64,000 bases of DNA from Xylogone sp. PMI_703 (Eukaryota; Ascomycota; Leotiomycetes). Positions 36,200 to 47,546 of this stretch are shown here, piece after piece. The notes below the pieces were generated by a model, which was given only the letters and a program-made list of their open reading frames with translations, had not been told where the DNA came from and ran no database searches. The position numbers and the translations under genes were made by a program. The number at the start of each line of letters is the position of its first letter. The first letter of the stretch is position 1. The stretch covers positions 2,418,001-2,482,000 of the forward strand of contig JAJTUQ010000005.1 of assembly GCA_021399445.1 (NCBI GenBank). The letters are read 5' to 3'.

Positions 36200-37663
36200 A
36201 TGATGGGTGTAGAAATGCGCAAAATGAAGGGATCTACTACACTATTGATGCTGTTCTGCGCTGCAGTTGGCGCTGATCATACTCAGCTCTGTTTGGGTCG
36301 TCCTACGGCATTACCGGTGACCTACTGGCCAGAATTCTCAACCTCGCAAGTGTATGTTGCGCAGAAGACATTAACTCTCGCCGCGCCTCCTGGATATACT
36401 CCAGGAGCGAATTTGGGGCCTGTGCCTTCTCGGCCGACTCCTCCATCCCCAGTACATGCAGAGTGTACTGTGCTGCCTCTTGGATGGGATCAGGATGATG
36501 CTCCACAGCTTCTAGCTGCCGCAAATGCCTGCGGAACAGATGGCACTATCACATTGCCGGCGCCCCATGTATATACAATCAAAAGCCGTCTGCATATGAA
36601 CTTGGTGCGCACTCATTTAAATGTATTTGGCACCCTATCTTTCGTACCGGATATTGGATACTGGATTGATAATTCACACCGTGTGGAATTCCAGAATCAA
36701 TCTACAGCCTGGATTATTGAAGGAGAGGACTATGTGGTTGACGGGGGTGGCTGGAAGCAGGGTGGGATCAATGGCAATGGCCAGGCTTGGTACACCTACG
36801 CACAAGGGCAGAGCAACCGCTTTGGACGTCCTATTTCCTTGACACTCTATAACAGCACAAACGCGACGGTCAAAAACTTTTCAATCCGCAATCCCCAGTT
36901 CTGGTCCTTCTACGTACAGGACTCTCATGATATCACTTTGAAATCAATCTATATCAATGGGACCAACACCGATCCTCATGGAGATGGCGAAAACTTTGAA
37001 ACCAACGTGGATGGCTTGGACTCGATTCGGGTTAATGATCTCTATGCTTCAGATTGGCTCTTCCATGGAGGAGATGACTGTATTGCCCCTAAGGGGAACT
37101 CAACAAATATGGACTTCCGTAACTTCACCTGCATTGGTGGAGGAATGGCGTTTGGTAGCATTGGCCAATACCCTGACGCGCCCGACTACATTGCCAATAT
37201 CTCCGTCACAAATGTGACAGTCAGTCAGCTTATTCGCCCCGGATACGGAGGTGCTAGTGTCAGCGGCGGCGCTTACTTCAAGTCCTGGGTTGGTGTATCT
37301 GCTGGTGTCCCGCCCCAAGGTGGTGGAGGAGGCACAGGTTTGGTCTCGAATATCACATTTAATGACCTGACTGTGGGCAATACAACTCAGGCAATCTATA
37401 TTAACAAGTGTTATCACAAAGTAGACTCACAAGCAAATTTCTGTGATACTTCCACGCTGGTTTTTGAGGACCTGGCCTTCAACGACATTAAGGGAGTGGT
37501 CAATACAGTGAATGGGATTGCATTAAACTGTTCTAAGGCAGCACCTTGTCACGATATCTCTTTCCATGGGGTAGATTTGACCGTATCAAAAACGGGACAA
37601 AGGGCTCTAGTGGCGTGTGACAATGCAAAGGATGTTCGAGGTGTAAGTTGCATCCAGGGGTAA
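36200..37663 (+). CDS. Secreted GH28 glycoside hydrolase, exo-rhamnogalacturonan/alpha-L-rhamnosidase-like
   Basis: Predicted secreted right-handed beta-helix enzyme that attacks pectin side structures. It is a single exon of 487 residues. A hydrophobic signal peptide follows MKGS (ATG choices at 36200, 36203, 36215 and 36224). GH28 landmarks are NVDGLD (usual NTDG), GDDCIAPKGNS with the catalytic Asp pair, and GGMAFGSIGQYP where polygalacturonases have GHG. The C-terminal RIK motif is replaced by YINKCYH. From memory, GGMA-GSIGQYP with GDDC-APKGN is characteristic of the exo-acting RgxB-like rhamnosidases rather than endopolygalacturonases. There are many N-x-S/T sites. It is tail to tail with GH62. 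No introns or lesions. Confidence 0.9.
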   Translation: MMGVEMRKMKGSTTLLMLFCAAVGADHTQLCLGRPTALPVTYWPEFSTSQVYVAQKTLTLAAPPGYTPGANLGPVPSRPTPPSPVHAECTVLPLGWDQDDAPQLLAAANACGTDGTITLPAPHVYTIKSRLHMNLVRTHLNVFGTLSFVPDIGYWIDNSHRVEFQNQSTAWIIEGEDYVVDGGGWKQGGINGNGQAWYTYAQGQSNRFGRPISLTLYNSTNATVKNFSIRNPQFWSFYVQDSHDITLKSIYINGTNTDPHGDGENFETNVDGLDSIRVNDLYASDWLFHGGDDCIAPKGNSTNMDFRNFTCIGGGMAFGSIGQYPDAPDYIANISVTNVTVSQLIRPGYGGASVSGGAYFKSWVGVSAGVPPQGGGGGTGLVSNITFNDLTVGNTTQAIYINKCYHKVDSQANFCDTSTLVFEDLAFNDIKGVVNTVNGIALNCSKAAPCHDISFHGVDLTVSKTGQRALVACDNAKDVRGVSCIQG

Positions 37664-37943
37664 AAAGAGAACGTAGATAGCTTTGGTCAAATATTTAGAA
37701 TTATTGTTTCCTGGTTACCAGTGCTATTAGCGGTAGTATAAAAAGTCAAACTTTTTATTTCTGATGATAGGTATAGCCTATTTAGTTCGTGTCACTCTCA
37801 TTCGACTAACTAACAGTTTCATATGCACCAACTAGGTGGAGCATTCAGTAAACAATCACCAACTCTTCAGTCAACCAGTAAGCATAGCATAAGCAAAAAA
37901 TGAGAATACACAAAAACTATGCTACGGAAGTAACAATCACTGG
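37664..37943. terminator. Shared 3' region of convergent GH28 and GH62 genes
   Basis: The two stop codons are only 280 bases apart on opposite strands. The region is A/T-rich (for example TATAAAAAGTC near 37738) and must hold both polyadenylation sites. No separate gene is seen. Confidence 0.5.
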
Positions 37944-39141
37944 CTAGCGTTGTAATGTGAGCAGACCAGGCCGGTAAGGTAAGGTACCGTAGTCTCCACC
38001 CGAGTTGGTCGCTCGTCCCTGGTATAGGAACTGCAGGTTGCATGGATCGATAGTCATGGTTTGGTCAGGATTACTACGAATCAAATCTCCATGGCTGATG
38101 TCGTTAGTCCAAGTTGCGCCGCTGTTAGCCTTCCCAGCAAAAGGTGCGCTCTCGCTGGTTGCTTGCGGTGTCCACGATCCGCCCAGACTTGTGGCCGTAA
38201 AGGAACGGAAATACCGACCGTTGGCTCCTATTGCCTCTACTATCATGAGATATGTATTCTGGCCCTGAACAGTATAGACTTGGACGGCTTCAAATAGGTT
38301 GTTGGTCGAGTCGCTCAGGACCACCGTTGACGAGGTGCCGAAACTGCCTGGGAAGTTTTCAATGGGCATGCTGGCCCGGTAGATTTTCCCGTTGTCTCCT
38401 GCAAAGAAGAGATACATGGTAGTGCTATCGCCAATGAGTGTCTGGTCGATACAACCGGTGCTAGAGCCAGATATACTTCCGGAGAAAAGGGTCTGCGCTG
38501 ATGACCATCCGTTTGCATTTGAGGGATCACTGGATGTTCGGTATGAGAATGCTGTTGGCCCCCACTGGTAAGCCAGTACCCAGATACTCTTGGGTGCAAA
38601 GTAGAAGAGTGTGGGCGCAACAGTGGCGGAACTCATTGCGTTCTGGCTCGCCGAAGTCATATCGGACCAATCCGTGAAGAGACCGAAGTTCATGGAACCC
38701 CAGGTTGATCCAGTGTCATGATCGGTTCCATAGACGAGATGGCGGCCGTTATAGAGGACGTGGGTGAAATCTTTGAGAGAGGCCCATCCTGACTTCGGGT
38801 TTGCCAGCGAGCCGGTTGATGTCCAGCGGTACGTCGAGGGCAAGGTACATGTTGCTGCAGGTGCTGCCGTCGTTGAGCTCCTTTGAGTTGTCGCTGAGGT
38901 TGAAATCTTAGTTGAACTACTTCCAGCACATGGGATACACTGAGAGTAATAAGGATTGGAGTAGCTGCAACATGCCCCAGAAACACACGTCGTAGCTCCA
39001 GTCCATCCAGTTCCGCCGCCTGAAACTGTTAGTACCGCTGACGAAAATCCAAAGATAATTCCACTTACATTGACCCCAGATTACTGCTTGACCGGAGACA
39101 GTAGGTAAGGCCAACAAGAGGACGCCAGCAAGATGAATCAT
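37944..39141 (-). CDS. Secreted GH62 alpha-L-arabinofuranosidase with N-terminal CBM1
   Basis: Extracellular enzyme that removes arabinose from arabinoxylan, targeted to cellulose by a CBM1. Two exons (intron 39020-39068, GTAAGT...TTTCAG) give 382 residues. Order: signal peptide [19 protein letters not shown], then CBM1 with WGQC-GGTGWTG-TTC-SG-C and final QC, the intron splitting the first CBM1 cysteine codon. A Ser/Thr/Ala-rich linker follows, then the GH62 five-bladed propeller starting at LPSTYRW. GH62 signatures seen are [17 protein letters not shown] (base Asp), CIDQTLIGD, and [10 protein letters not shown] (acid Glu). The last residues [12 protein letters not shown] are typical of the family. 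It is convergent with the GH28 gene, so the pair looks like a plant-cell-wall group. Confidence 0.95.
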
Positions 39142-41163
39142 GGTGTAAGATCAGGGAGAGACAGTCCAAGGAATATCGGATCTAGCTGAGGCTCGTAGCA
39201 TATCTCTACCATCTTGCTTTCCTCTATTTATGTTTAAACTCGTCATCTAGAACTATTGCGAGTTCTTGTCCGGCAAAATCATCTTTGAGGGAGATGGTAT
39301 TCCCCCGCCTTAGCAATAGGCTAAAGAAGGGAGACGGAATTTCTATCCGGGTGGAAACTGTTTTGCTGGATATATATGCGATTTGGACACTACTTTGGGT
39401 GGATTGAAGACAGCGGTGCGCCTAGAAAACTCAATATGTACTAGTAATCAGAGGAGCTGATAGATCTAGGAACGGCTTTTACGGAAGAATTGGCACTGGC
39501 TCGTAAAGTTGTGTTCTTCACATCAGAAGGAGCCAATCAAGAGTGGCGGGGGCTACAATTAATATCAAGACGTATACTGATTTGTGCGCTAATAAGATGC
39601 ATCAAGATAATATAGAGAAGCGGTAGTCACAGCCGGCACCCTTGCTCAAATAGAAAAGGCTGTAGCTACTCAACCGGTTTAATATTCCCCAAGAGTGCTG
39701 TATTCAGAAATTACATTAGTATGTGCTTTTATAATCAAGCCCTTTGTATGGAAGTATTAGGCGTAACCGTTAAAGGCCAGAGAGGCGATATCCTCAAATA
39801 CTCACCGTCAGGAATCTTGCGCACTTCATTCTAAACTGTGTTAATGACCTCAGCTTCGCATAATTGAGGCATCGTCACTCACTATGCAATGCAGAGTGTG
39901 AAAAAGGTCCGGCCTGGAAGCTGTCTTAGCAAGAGTGACGAGAATATCTTCAGCACGAACGTACCCAACCCGTCCCGGATAGTCTTGGTATTTTGAACCA
40001 CGAGGCAAAGCGTCTCTTTCTTCGTCGTTTAGTTATAAATTCCAAGTATTTAGAAAGTCATGGTCAGTTCAATATTCTACAGCGTAGTTCAGGTTCGCAC
40101 TTACTCCCCGGAAGGTCACGCCATGCTTGATCAATTTCAGGGGAAGGCTCCCCGAAATGTCTCACGCCGTCTTCACCAATGTCCATATAGAGGTGGTCTG
40201 CTTCTGTGTATGCTAAAGTCCCACTGAATTGGACTTCAACCAGGTCAATAGAAGAGTGTAAGGGGCCTAAAAAGTATGAGATGTCCGGATTCTCTTTCTC
40301 AAGTTAAGAAGCCTCACTAAATTCCGGTGGCGAAGCCACTTTCATACGTGCCAACCTTTCGTAATTGGCTGTAATAAGCGTAATAGAGTGACTGGACTAT
40401 AAGGAGTACGAGTAGACAGAGAGAACACATCCATGGTATCACTTTTGAATTGTATACACGGTACCAAATGTTCGTGCGCTCTTTTCCACTTCTTCATTTA
40501 CTGTCTCATCTTCGGAACCGAGAATCCGCTCACAAATGGGACGGTGTGCTTGAAAGGGCATGGATGTTAGAGTTGGGTTGGATTCTTATTGTTAAAGTAA
40601 TCGCTCAATCCATTGAAGTCTTTCATTTATGCTATGAGAATTGTATGTTGTATGCGTAGTATGGCATCTAGAGATGCTGATCACCGTTGAAGAGCACTTA
40701 CAGGTGAGCATCTCACCTATATAAACCCTCATCTCGCCTTACTGTTCGCGTATTGGCTACCAAATAAAGAGTATCCAGCGGATTATCAGTCTATTATCTG
40801 TATCATATACTGAAGGAAGGAAGGAAATATATTCATAAGGGAAGGTAATGACTTAGAGCTCTTTTCACACAATGTTCGCCGAGAACACTCTATAAGTATG
40901 GAAGTTATCTAGCTATACCCCGTAGACTTGCTGCTAGTATAAAAGGTGAAAATGTTACCGCTATCTTTTGCTTAATAATTATTAACCTGCTGGAAGGAAT
41001 CTCTAAAACTAGACCTCGGGGGCTGATAATCCGGTACCACTACATGTGAACGGGCCACGCAGCTTTGTTCAGCTACACTGAGACTCTGATCATGACAGAT
41101 CACTTGACCAAAGACTTCTCAGCGGATGTTTTCACATGTAGTCGTGGAGCATGTCGGATTGTT
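39142..41163. other. Intergenic, GH62 to MFS transporter, with a UstYa remnant inside
   Basis: About 2 kb. The first few hundred bases are the GH62 promoter. The UstYa-family remnant at 39806-40266 is listed separately. A short open frame at 40450-40659 shows nothing recognisable. Confidence 0.4.
39806..40266 (-). pseudogene. UstYa/DUF3328-family remnant
   Basis: Three exon-like pieces read on the minus strand. Piece one (40266-40105) has a VEVQFSG strand and GEPSPEIDQAWRDL, which matches the SPYTGPPSPEVDxAWxxL core of UstYa proteins, and ends at a GTAAGT donor. Piece two ends at LFHTLHCI (about 39907-39883), the family's first conserved VFHxLHCL motif. Piece three (39830-39806) reads NEVRKIPD, as expected after that motif, between a TTTAG acceptor and a GTGAG donor. 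I found no transmembrane N-terminus and no second HxxHC motif with LRQ nearby. It therefore looks like a truncated gene rather than an intact oxidase. The family call rests on motif order, not a search. Confidence 0.6.
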
Positions 41164-42961
41164 TCATTTTGCCGGCCGCTCCCAGAGAAATAACGAAGCG
41201 ACCCATCCAAAGACCCCTATAACTGACATAATCCACCAAACAGCACCAATAATTCCATTCTCATAGCTGACACTGAACATGTATCCTGCGAATATTGGCC
41301 CAAGTGTCCGGAAAATTGCCGACGTAGTTTGCCCGAGGCCATGGATGAAGCCAAGAACCGAGGGATCTGGAGCACAATTGTTGATTAGTACAATCGTGGC
41401 TGGCAACACGAAAATACGACCCGTAGTATGGATTATCAAAACTGAGGTAATGAAGAGCCATGCTATTACGGTGTAGTCTGTCGGTATGGTGACTAGAAAC
41501 GGAGCTAATCCATAAGAAACTGGGAAAAGAGTACAGAAAATACGAAAGCATTGAACATTTCCCAGACGTCCGTTGACTCGAGGATAGATAAGAAATTGGA
41601 GGACAATTCCGATAAATCCCAGAATCGCAAGAGCAAGGCCCACACTTCGCGGTTCCATACCTAGGCCACCGTTAAAGTTGAACGGTAGGTGTTTCACGTC
41701 TGTGGACCTAGGAGTTGAGAGAAAAGTTGGCCAGAGACTTCCAAAGGCACTAGAAAAGAGTTAGCTACGGCTCATAAACATGGTGAAGATCTTACCCCAT
41801 GTGAAAATCGAAGATTGCTTGAGCCAACAAGGTAGTAATGACATTGAAAGTCCAGACCCGGTAAATAGATGACCCATCAGACTTCAGAAGGCTTGCAGTC
41901 TGTGGTTGTAACCCATTTATCTCTAGACCAGTGTCTTCACCAGCCATGTTATCGTTACTAATAAGAGAATAATCATTATAAGAGCCTCGTAGCGTCCTCC
42001 TAACAAGCGAGTAGAGTTGAAGTCCCGGGTCGGGTAGGTTCTTTCGACTTTGTAGGGTCTGTCTCGAGTCAGCTATATTATGTCATAAGCAGATTTAAAA
42101 TACCTCTTCAATTAATAAGAAGACCACCAGGCACATAGATAACATAGAAAATCCACTTAAGAGAGCGGGCAGCGCGTATGGGTACTTTGTCAACCATTTC
42201 ATCCATGCACCGTCTCCAAACAGTGAGTTCGCCCCAAATAGGTATGGGTACGTCATTACTGGATCTGCCAACAAACTACCACAAACTACGGAAAGAATCT
42301 TAGATTTTAAACAGACAGCTCGAAGATGCAAATACTCACCTGGCCCTACCACGCTTGCAAGCATGAAACTCGCCGGAAGGAGAAGAAAAGCGCGCGACTG
42401 ATGTCTAAAAGTGGATGTCAGTCTTACGTCTTATAATTAATGACTATAGTAACTAACTTCCTCTCCTTAATATTTTCTGAGATCATAGTTCGACTGACAT
42501 CCGTTAGCTTGGTTGAGCCATAATGCAAGACACATCATGTACATAATCCCAACAGTGCCGTTTGTTCCTCCAGCGAGCAACCGAAAAATAACCATAGTTA
42601 GAAAAGACCTTGAAAAGGCCAGACCAATACATGATAATCCCGTTCCCAGAAGACCAATAAGCAAGACTCTCTTGCGTCCTACCCATTTCGAATCAGCAAT
42701 TCGACCCCATATTATTGCTGTGAATATTTGGGCTCCTGAAAAGCTACTGGATGCCACTCCCGTCTGCAATGACAGTGTCTCTTCGGGTAATGATGGACCA
42801 AAGGTTTTGAGTTGATAGTAGCAGACAGTCTGAAATGAAGCAACTTGCATAAAGTCAAACACACGACAGAACGCGAGTATGAACAGCTGTCGTTTCCGCG
42901 GGAGATTGCTCCATGACGCCGGCTGGTCTTCTGGACTCCTCTCTGAGCGACTTTGGTTCAT
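41164..42961 (-). CDS. MFS transporter, drug:H+ antiporter (TCR/Tet)-like
   Basis: Predicted plasma-membrane major-facilitator exporter. Six exons join in frame from ATG 42961. Exon 1 holds TM1-TM5: IWGRIADSKWVGRKRVLLIG is the loop 2-3 signature with RxGRR-like residues, and RLLAGGTNGTVGI is TM4. A 49-base intron with a GCTAAC branch site splits the segment before RTMISENIKERK. Later exons give HQSRAFLLLPASFMLASVVGP, the TM5 antiporter region, then LADPVMTYPYLFG, a long central loop, and the C-terminal half starting at AFGSLWPTFLS. The last exon (41164-41697) carries six helices including FIHGLGQTTSAIFRTLGP. It ends normally at LFLWERPAK. It could serve metabolite export or simple detoxification. 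No lesion seen. Confidence 0.85.
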
Positions 42962-44075
42962 GGCTGCGAAAATTGACGAAAGGAAATCCTCGAGTGAATT
43001 CCGAGCGCTGTTTGCTGGTTTGTCTCTTACACGCTAAGTTGCCATCAGCACATCCCGGATCCACTGGACAAAATTGTTCGCATTGTGCATAACCGACTTC
43101 GTTAATGCTAATTAAGAGATAACATCAACGAAGCTTACAAGTAGATCTACTTCTACCAGTGCTGGTGCACAAGTTACATGGCCAATTGTGCTGACAAGGG
43201 GTAGTCAAGGGTCGCCTCGTTACGACTTGCCATGCGCCGCATCCCGTAGCTCCCGCTTCGCTTACACGGGCTCCGGCGCCATTGACATCAGCACGGTAAA
43301 GGGCTGATAGGTGCACCCCACCTACTGACCATCCCACCGAGCCATGAATATGGGTGATAACTGCAAAATAGTTAACTCTTTACTTTTAATAAACCACACC
43401 AGCGAATGGTATCGTGGAGATCCACGGGGGAAGTCGATAAAGAAACGCATTCTAGGCCTAATTACCCTCATTGTAGATTGAATTAACCAATAATACTGCA
43501 ATATTACGTTGATAAAAACTATACCCTTCCTCATCTGCCGAATACTTTCCTTCCCTACTCCACAGCTGCTTCTTATATCTTTTACCTGTGCTTGTAGATT
43601 TTCACCTCTCTCAATCCGAAACTCTTGCATACCAACGTAACGTGCGCCTGCTGAGTTCTTAGCTGAGATAGCAACAACGTCCCAACCTCTGGGGCACAGA
43701 GGTTATAGTTTCACGAGTCAGGGCACCTATCGCGATCCAAGTACCGAGATGGCCAGCACTCAGAGCCCGTTGGATGCTCTTTGGGAACAAACCAGCAAGA
43801 TCGAGGACTTTCTGGATTCAGTGAGCGATTTAATCAAACCGTAGGTCAATTCTCTACGCAGTTAATTTACGTAGTTGTGCCACAATTCATTACATTCTAT
43901 CCTAGAATGGGATGATATGCTCAGAAGGTAACGTACTAATATGTCTCAAAGCTACGTTCCGATAATTGGACGTTTCCTTATCCATTCGATACTCTTCTCT
44001 ATTAATCCAGCACCGGTAAATTTTGTGGTCTCTCATTTCTCTCTCGTGGCATCTAGATAACATTCTTCCTGGTAT
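42962..44075. other. Intergenic between the two MFS genes
   Basis: About 1.1 kb. A 31-codon frame at 43749-43844 looks like a possible gene start (listed separately). No other feature recognised. Confidence 0.4.
43749..43844 (+). pseudogene. Possible N-terminal gene fragment, 31 codons
   Basis: ATG-initiated frame starting MASTQSPLDALWEQ and continuing with an amphipathic helix, ending in TAG that overlaps a possible GTAGGT donor. The composition resembles a real protein start, for example the N-terminal helix of some fungal methyltransferases, but no downstream exon was found before the convergent transporter gene at 44076. It may be a truncated remnant or chance. Confidence 0.2.
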
Positions 44076-46364
44076 TTACTTCTCATCCTCATTTTCACCT
44101 CGAACATTCTCAACGTGCCCCATCACCCCACCAACCTCACCCTTGACGTCTATCCCCTGAAGCCCTTGCATCCGTAGCCCAGCATCTAGAATATCCGCCT
44201 CCTCAACCAAAACCACTTTATCTCCAAATGCTGCTGCGATTTCCTCCAACGTCTTTTGCTTAGTTTCAGGAAACCAGAAATAAGCCACGATGAAAGAAAC
44301 GAACGAGCACGCGACGAATACGTAGTAGTAATTCTCACGGATATTTGCAAAGGCACTGGGACCAGCTTCGGTGAGGCCAACATTAACAACGAAATGAGAC
44401 GCTGCCGCAAGTCCCATAACCTTTGATCGGAGAGCAACTGGAAGAACTTCTGCGCCGTACAGCCAGGTTGTGCTATTGAGCATTCCGTCTTAACCGTGTC
44501 AGTGATAAATAACTCTAGGAGAGGAGGATCAAATGGGGCATACAGTAGATAACAGCAAAAAGGTAGATTCCCAAGACTGCAAACCCCTTTCCTACTTTAT
44601 TGTCGGTGTTCTGGAATTCTCGTTGCATCACTGCGGCGTAGATCTCTATGATGACAATGCCGCCTAGCCCAGTAAGGATCATGCTATATAGGAATCAGCA
44701 ATCAACCTTCAAAAATGGATCGTATTACGATCAAATGGTTCAGACTTACGGTCTTCTTCCCCACTATATAACAATGGTATTAGTTACAAGGCAGCTTAGA
44801 GAAATATTGGCAACGGGAGATACTGACAGTGTCAAGAACGTATTTTGTAGTGATGCAGTTCGTAACAAAAGCAGTTGTCCCCCAAACAGCAGCTAGAGCC
44901 AGGATCGTATGAGACGTGATTCCAAGGGATTTGAAAAGAATTGCTACATTTTTATTAAGAGGCGGTAAGCAATGGTTCAAAATGTCGAAGCTATGGAATA
45001 GAAGAATGAGGGTAATGCTCACTTTGATAGTACTAAATTTATCATGTGTTATTAGCAAATATAGAATGAAGATCTCTCTAGGTAAAACTTACCTGAATAA
45101 CATTAACGCCGGTAGCGCTGGTCATAGCTTGTACAAAGATCGATCTGTTATTCAAGCAATACTTAACGCTGGAATCCGCAAAAACCGGGAGGTGGAAACT
45201 AGAGAGCAGCATTATAGACCTACACTAAAGCACGGTGTCTAAAGACCTTGAAAATCTCTTTATATGATGTAATTTCTCTAGCCCTCTCAAATTCAATCTG
45301 CGCATGCATAAGAGCAAATTCCTGGTGTGCTTCGTGAGTCTGTAGACCGCGCCGGATCTTCACGTATTCGTCGCGAGCTTCATCGATTCTGCCTTGTCGG
45401 ATCAATTGACGAGGGGAGTTAGGCATAAATGTTGCTAGACCAATGAATAGAATGATTCCCCAAGGAATTTGAATCGCGAGAGGGCCACGCTATAAAGTAT
45501 ACTTGTTTAGCATATCTGTACGGGAGTAGCGTTTACGTAGAGGGGCAGTAGATGCAAATAGGGGAGCATCTGGAACATATCGCCGAGATGTCCATGCAAA
45601 TAATAAGTAGTGCATACCCATTGAGATGCACCATAAGGCGCGTATGAGAAGGCGAACCCAATCCAATTTGACATCATCGTGCCGAATGATATTCCGCAAC
45701 CTGAAATGCCTCCAATAAGACCACGATGCTCGGGAGCTGATATCTCAGAGAGATATATTGGAACCGTAGCGACAAGGCCACTGATGAGGTATTAATAAGT
45801 AATAGCCCTTATGTAAAGGAGCTTGTGAGGCATCATACCCAACTGCATAGCCCGCAATACCACGGCCGGCAAGAAACATGCCTATATTGACCGATGCGGT
45901 CTGAATGATTACGCCAATGGTCACAACCACACACATAAACTGCATGAACCGAATGCGACCGAGCCTGTCACCCAGAAAGGTTTGCGTTAATCCGCCGAAT
46001 GCTTCGCCGGCGATATAAATCGAAACAACCTAACTAGGTCAACTAAAGAATGCTCTGCTCAATGACTCCACTCAGAAACATACGGCGCCCGTGAGGCCAT
46101 TTGAAGGATGGTGCATGTATTCAATCCAGCTCTCATGCGCGATTGCTATTCTCACATATTCAGCATCTTGGATCTTAATATTTCGGACTTAGTATTATCG
46201 ACATACTTGTTGTAGCGATACCAGTGTCCAGACCCTGTAGAAGTTTACGGTATTTATATTAGCAAGTCTTATCTAGTATTCTCATATCATGGATGGTAAC
46301 GTACAAAGACAAAGGTCCCGATTGCGGCGAAGAAACTGAGGCTCAGGGTATACCAGAGAGACAT
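44076..46364 (-). CDS. MFS sugar transporter (sugar porter family)
   Basis: Predicted plasma-membrane sugar:H+ symporter. About eleven short exons splice in frame from ATG 46364. TM1 carries GLDTGIATT; loop 2-3 has GDRLGRIR (sugar porter GRR/K type); TM4-TM5 read AGRGIAGYAVG and VPIYLSEISAPEHRG, the PxxxSExxPxxxRG signature. Then come GASQW-RGPLAIQIPW and the central FMPNSPRQLIRQGRIDEA loop. The C-terminal half has GVNVIQ-YYQ, VLDT-WGRRP, GKGFAVLGIYLF and STTWLYGAEVLPVALRSKVMGL with the final PETKQKTLEEIAAAFG. An unusually long intron (about 130 bases) lies between QW and RGPL. All junctions kept frame, so it is probably functional. Next to GH28 and GH62, uptake of released sugars is a reasonable inference. 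Confidence 0.88.
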
Positions 46365-47546
46365 CTTGACAGTCTTGGAATAGATACCAGCCGCGGAAGG
46401 TTGTGCGACTCAAATTGATTAGAGAAGTGCGAATTTGAGGGCGATAACAAGATGAACCTCAGAGCTCTTGCATTTCACTCTTGTGAGTAGTGCGATTGTA
46501 GTGAACTGAAGGATATGGAAGTCGTATGCTTCTAGAGTTCTACAATGGGGGTTGAGCTTGCTGAGCTGACCGCACATCATCGACGAGAGCGGGGTTGCCT
46601 TTTCTACTCTTGCTTGCTTCCCCGCTGTTTATGTAGCATCAGGGGGTTCGCGATGTTACACCTATATGTACTGAAATAGGAAATGTTGGCACGGGGTCCT
46701 TCTGCGGACATTTCCGCGATATGCTGTGCCGTCAATCTTCAATCTTCAACTTATTTACGTCCCTGTGCATAGACAGTCGTACATCTTTCCAATCAGATCA
46801 CAGTCAGATTGGATCTGTAGCCATTATAGTGCTACTCTCGACTTGAATAGCAGCCTCAGCCCGATTTCGAGCTCCAAGCTCCAGGTTCCCCAAGCCAATA
46901 CTGAATCTGAATTTGGCTCAACAAGTTTGTGGCTCTATCTGATGGGAAAGCTCCTGAGAATGTGGAGATTTTCCACATCCTCGGCTCTTGCGACTTTCTT
47001 ACAGTACATAGGGTTGTCGATCCTTTTTCGGTGTTACGGGTAAATGAACGGCGATGTCGAGATGCTGATACCGAGCTATTAGCACCCACCAATAAGCAAT
47101 TCATTAACTCGCTGTGGATAGAGTAGTTGCTAGGATGAACCATGGTACTTCAAGGCGTACCAAATTTTGGTGGTCGCTTAGGTACTGCTGGCTGACTACT
47201 TTATCCACAACCAGATTGACTGCGCCAAGCTTTCAGGGTTGTTTTCATTCGTTGCATTTGCTATTACTTGCAACACGCCGTAGATACATCCTAAAAAACT
47301 GGAAGGTTCATCTAATTCATCAACTTGAAACATAAGAGAAAGCAGAGGAAATGATTTCACGAAAATAAAATTGTTCCATTCATTATACGATTAATGCTCT
47401 AACCGTGGTTTTAATGTGTCTTTTGTCAAAGGGATCCTTGGTTGGAGAAGTCAGATGCCTTTGTACCCTGGATAGAAGGTAGAGCCGTCCATTGAAGTAG
47501 TTCCCATTAATTTCTTAGCCACCAACAAAGTATCTTGTAAGATAAA
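46365..47546. other. Intergenic, sugar transporter to lectin-like pseudogene
   Basis: About 1.2 kb. It should contain the transporter promoter at its left end. Overlapping frames at 46726-47143 are open on both strands but show no family resemblance, so I treat them as chance. Confidence 0.35.

Noticed and set aside
46726..47143. Overlapping open frames on both strands
   Set aside because: No family resemblance, and coding signals on both strands at once are typical of chance.
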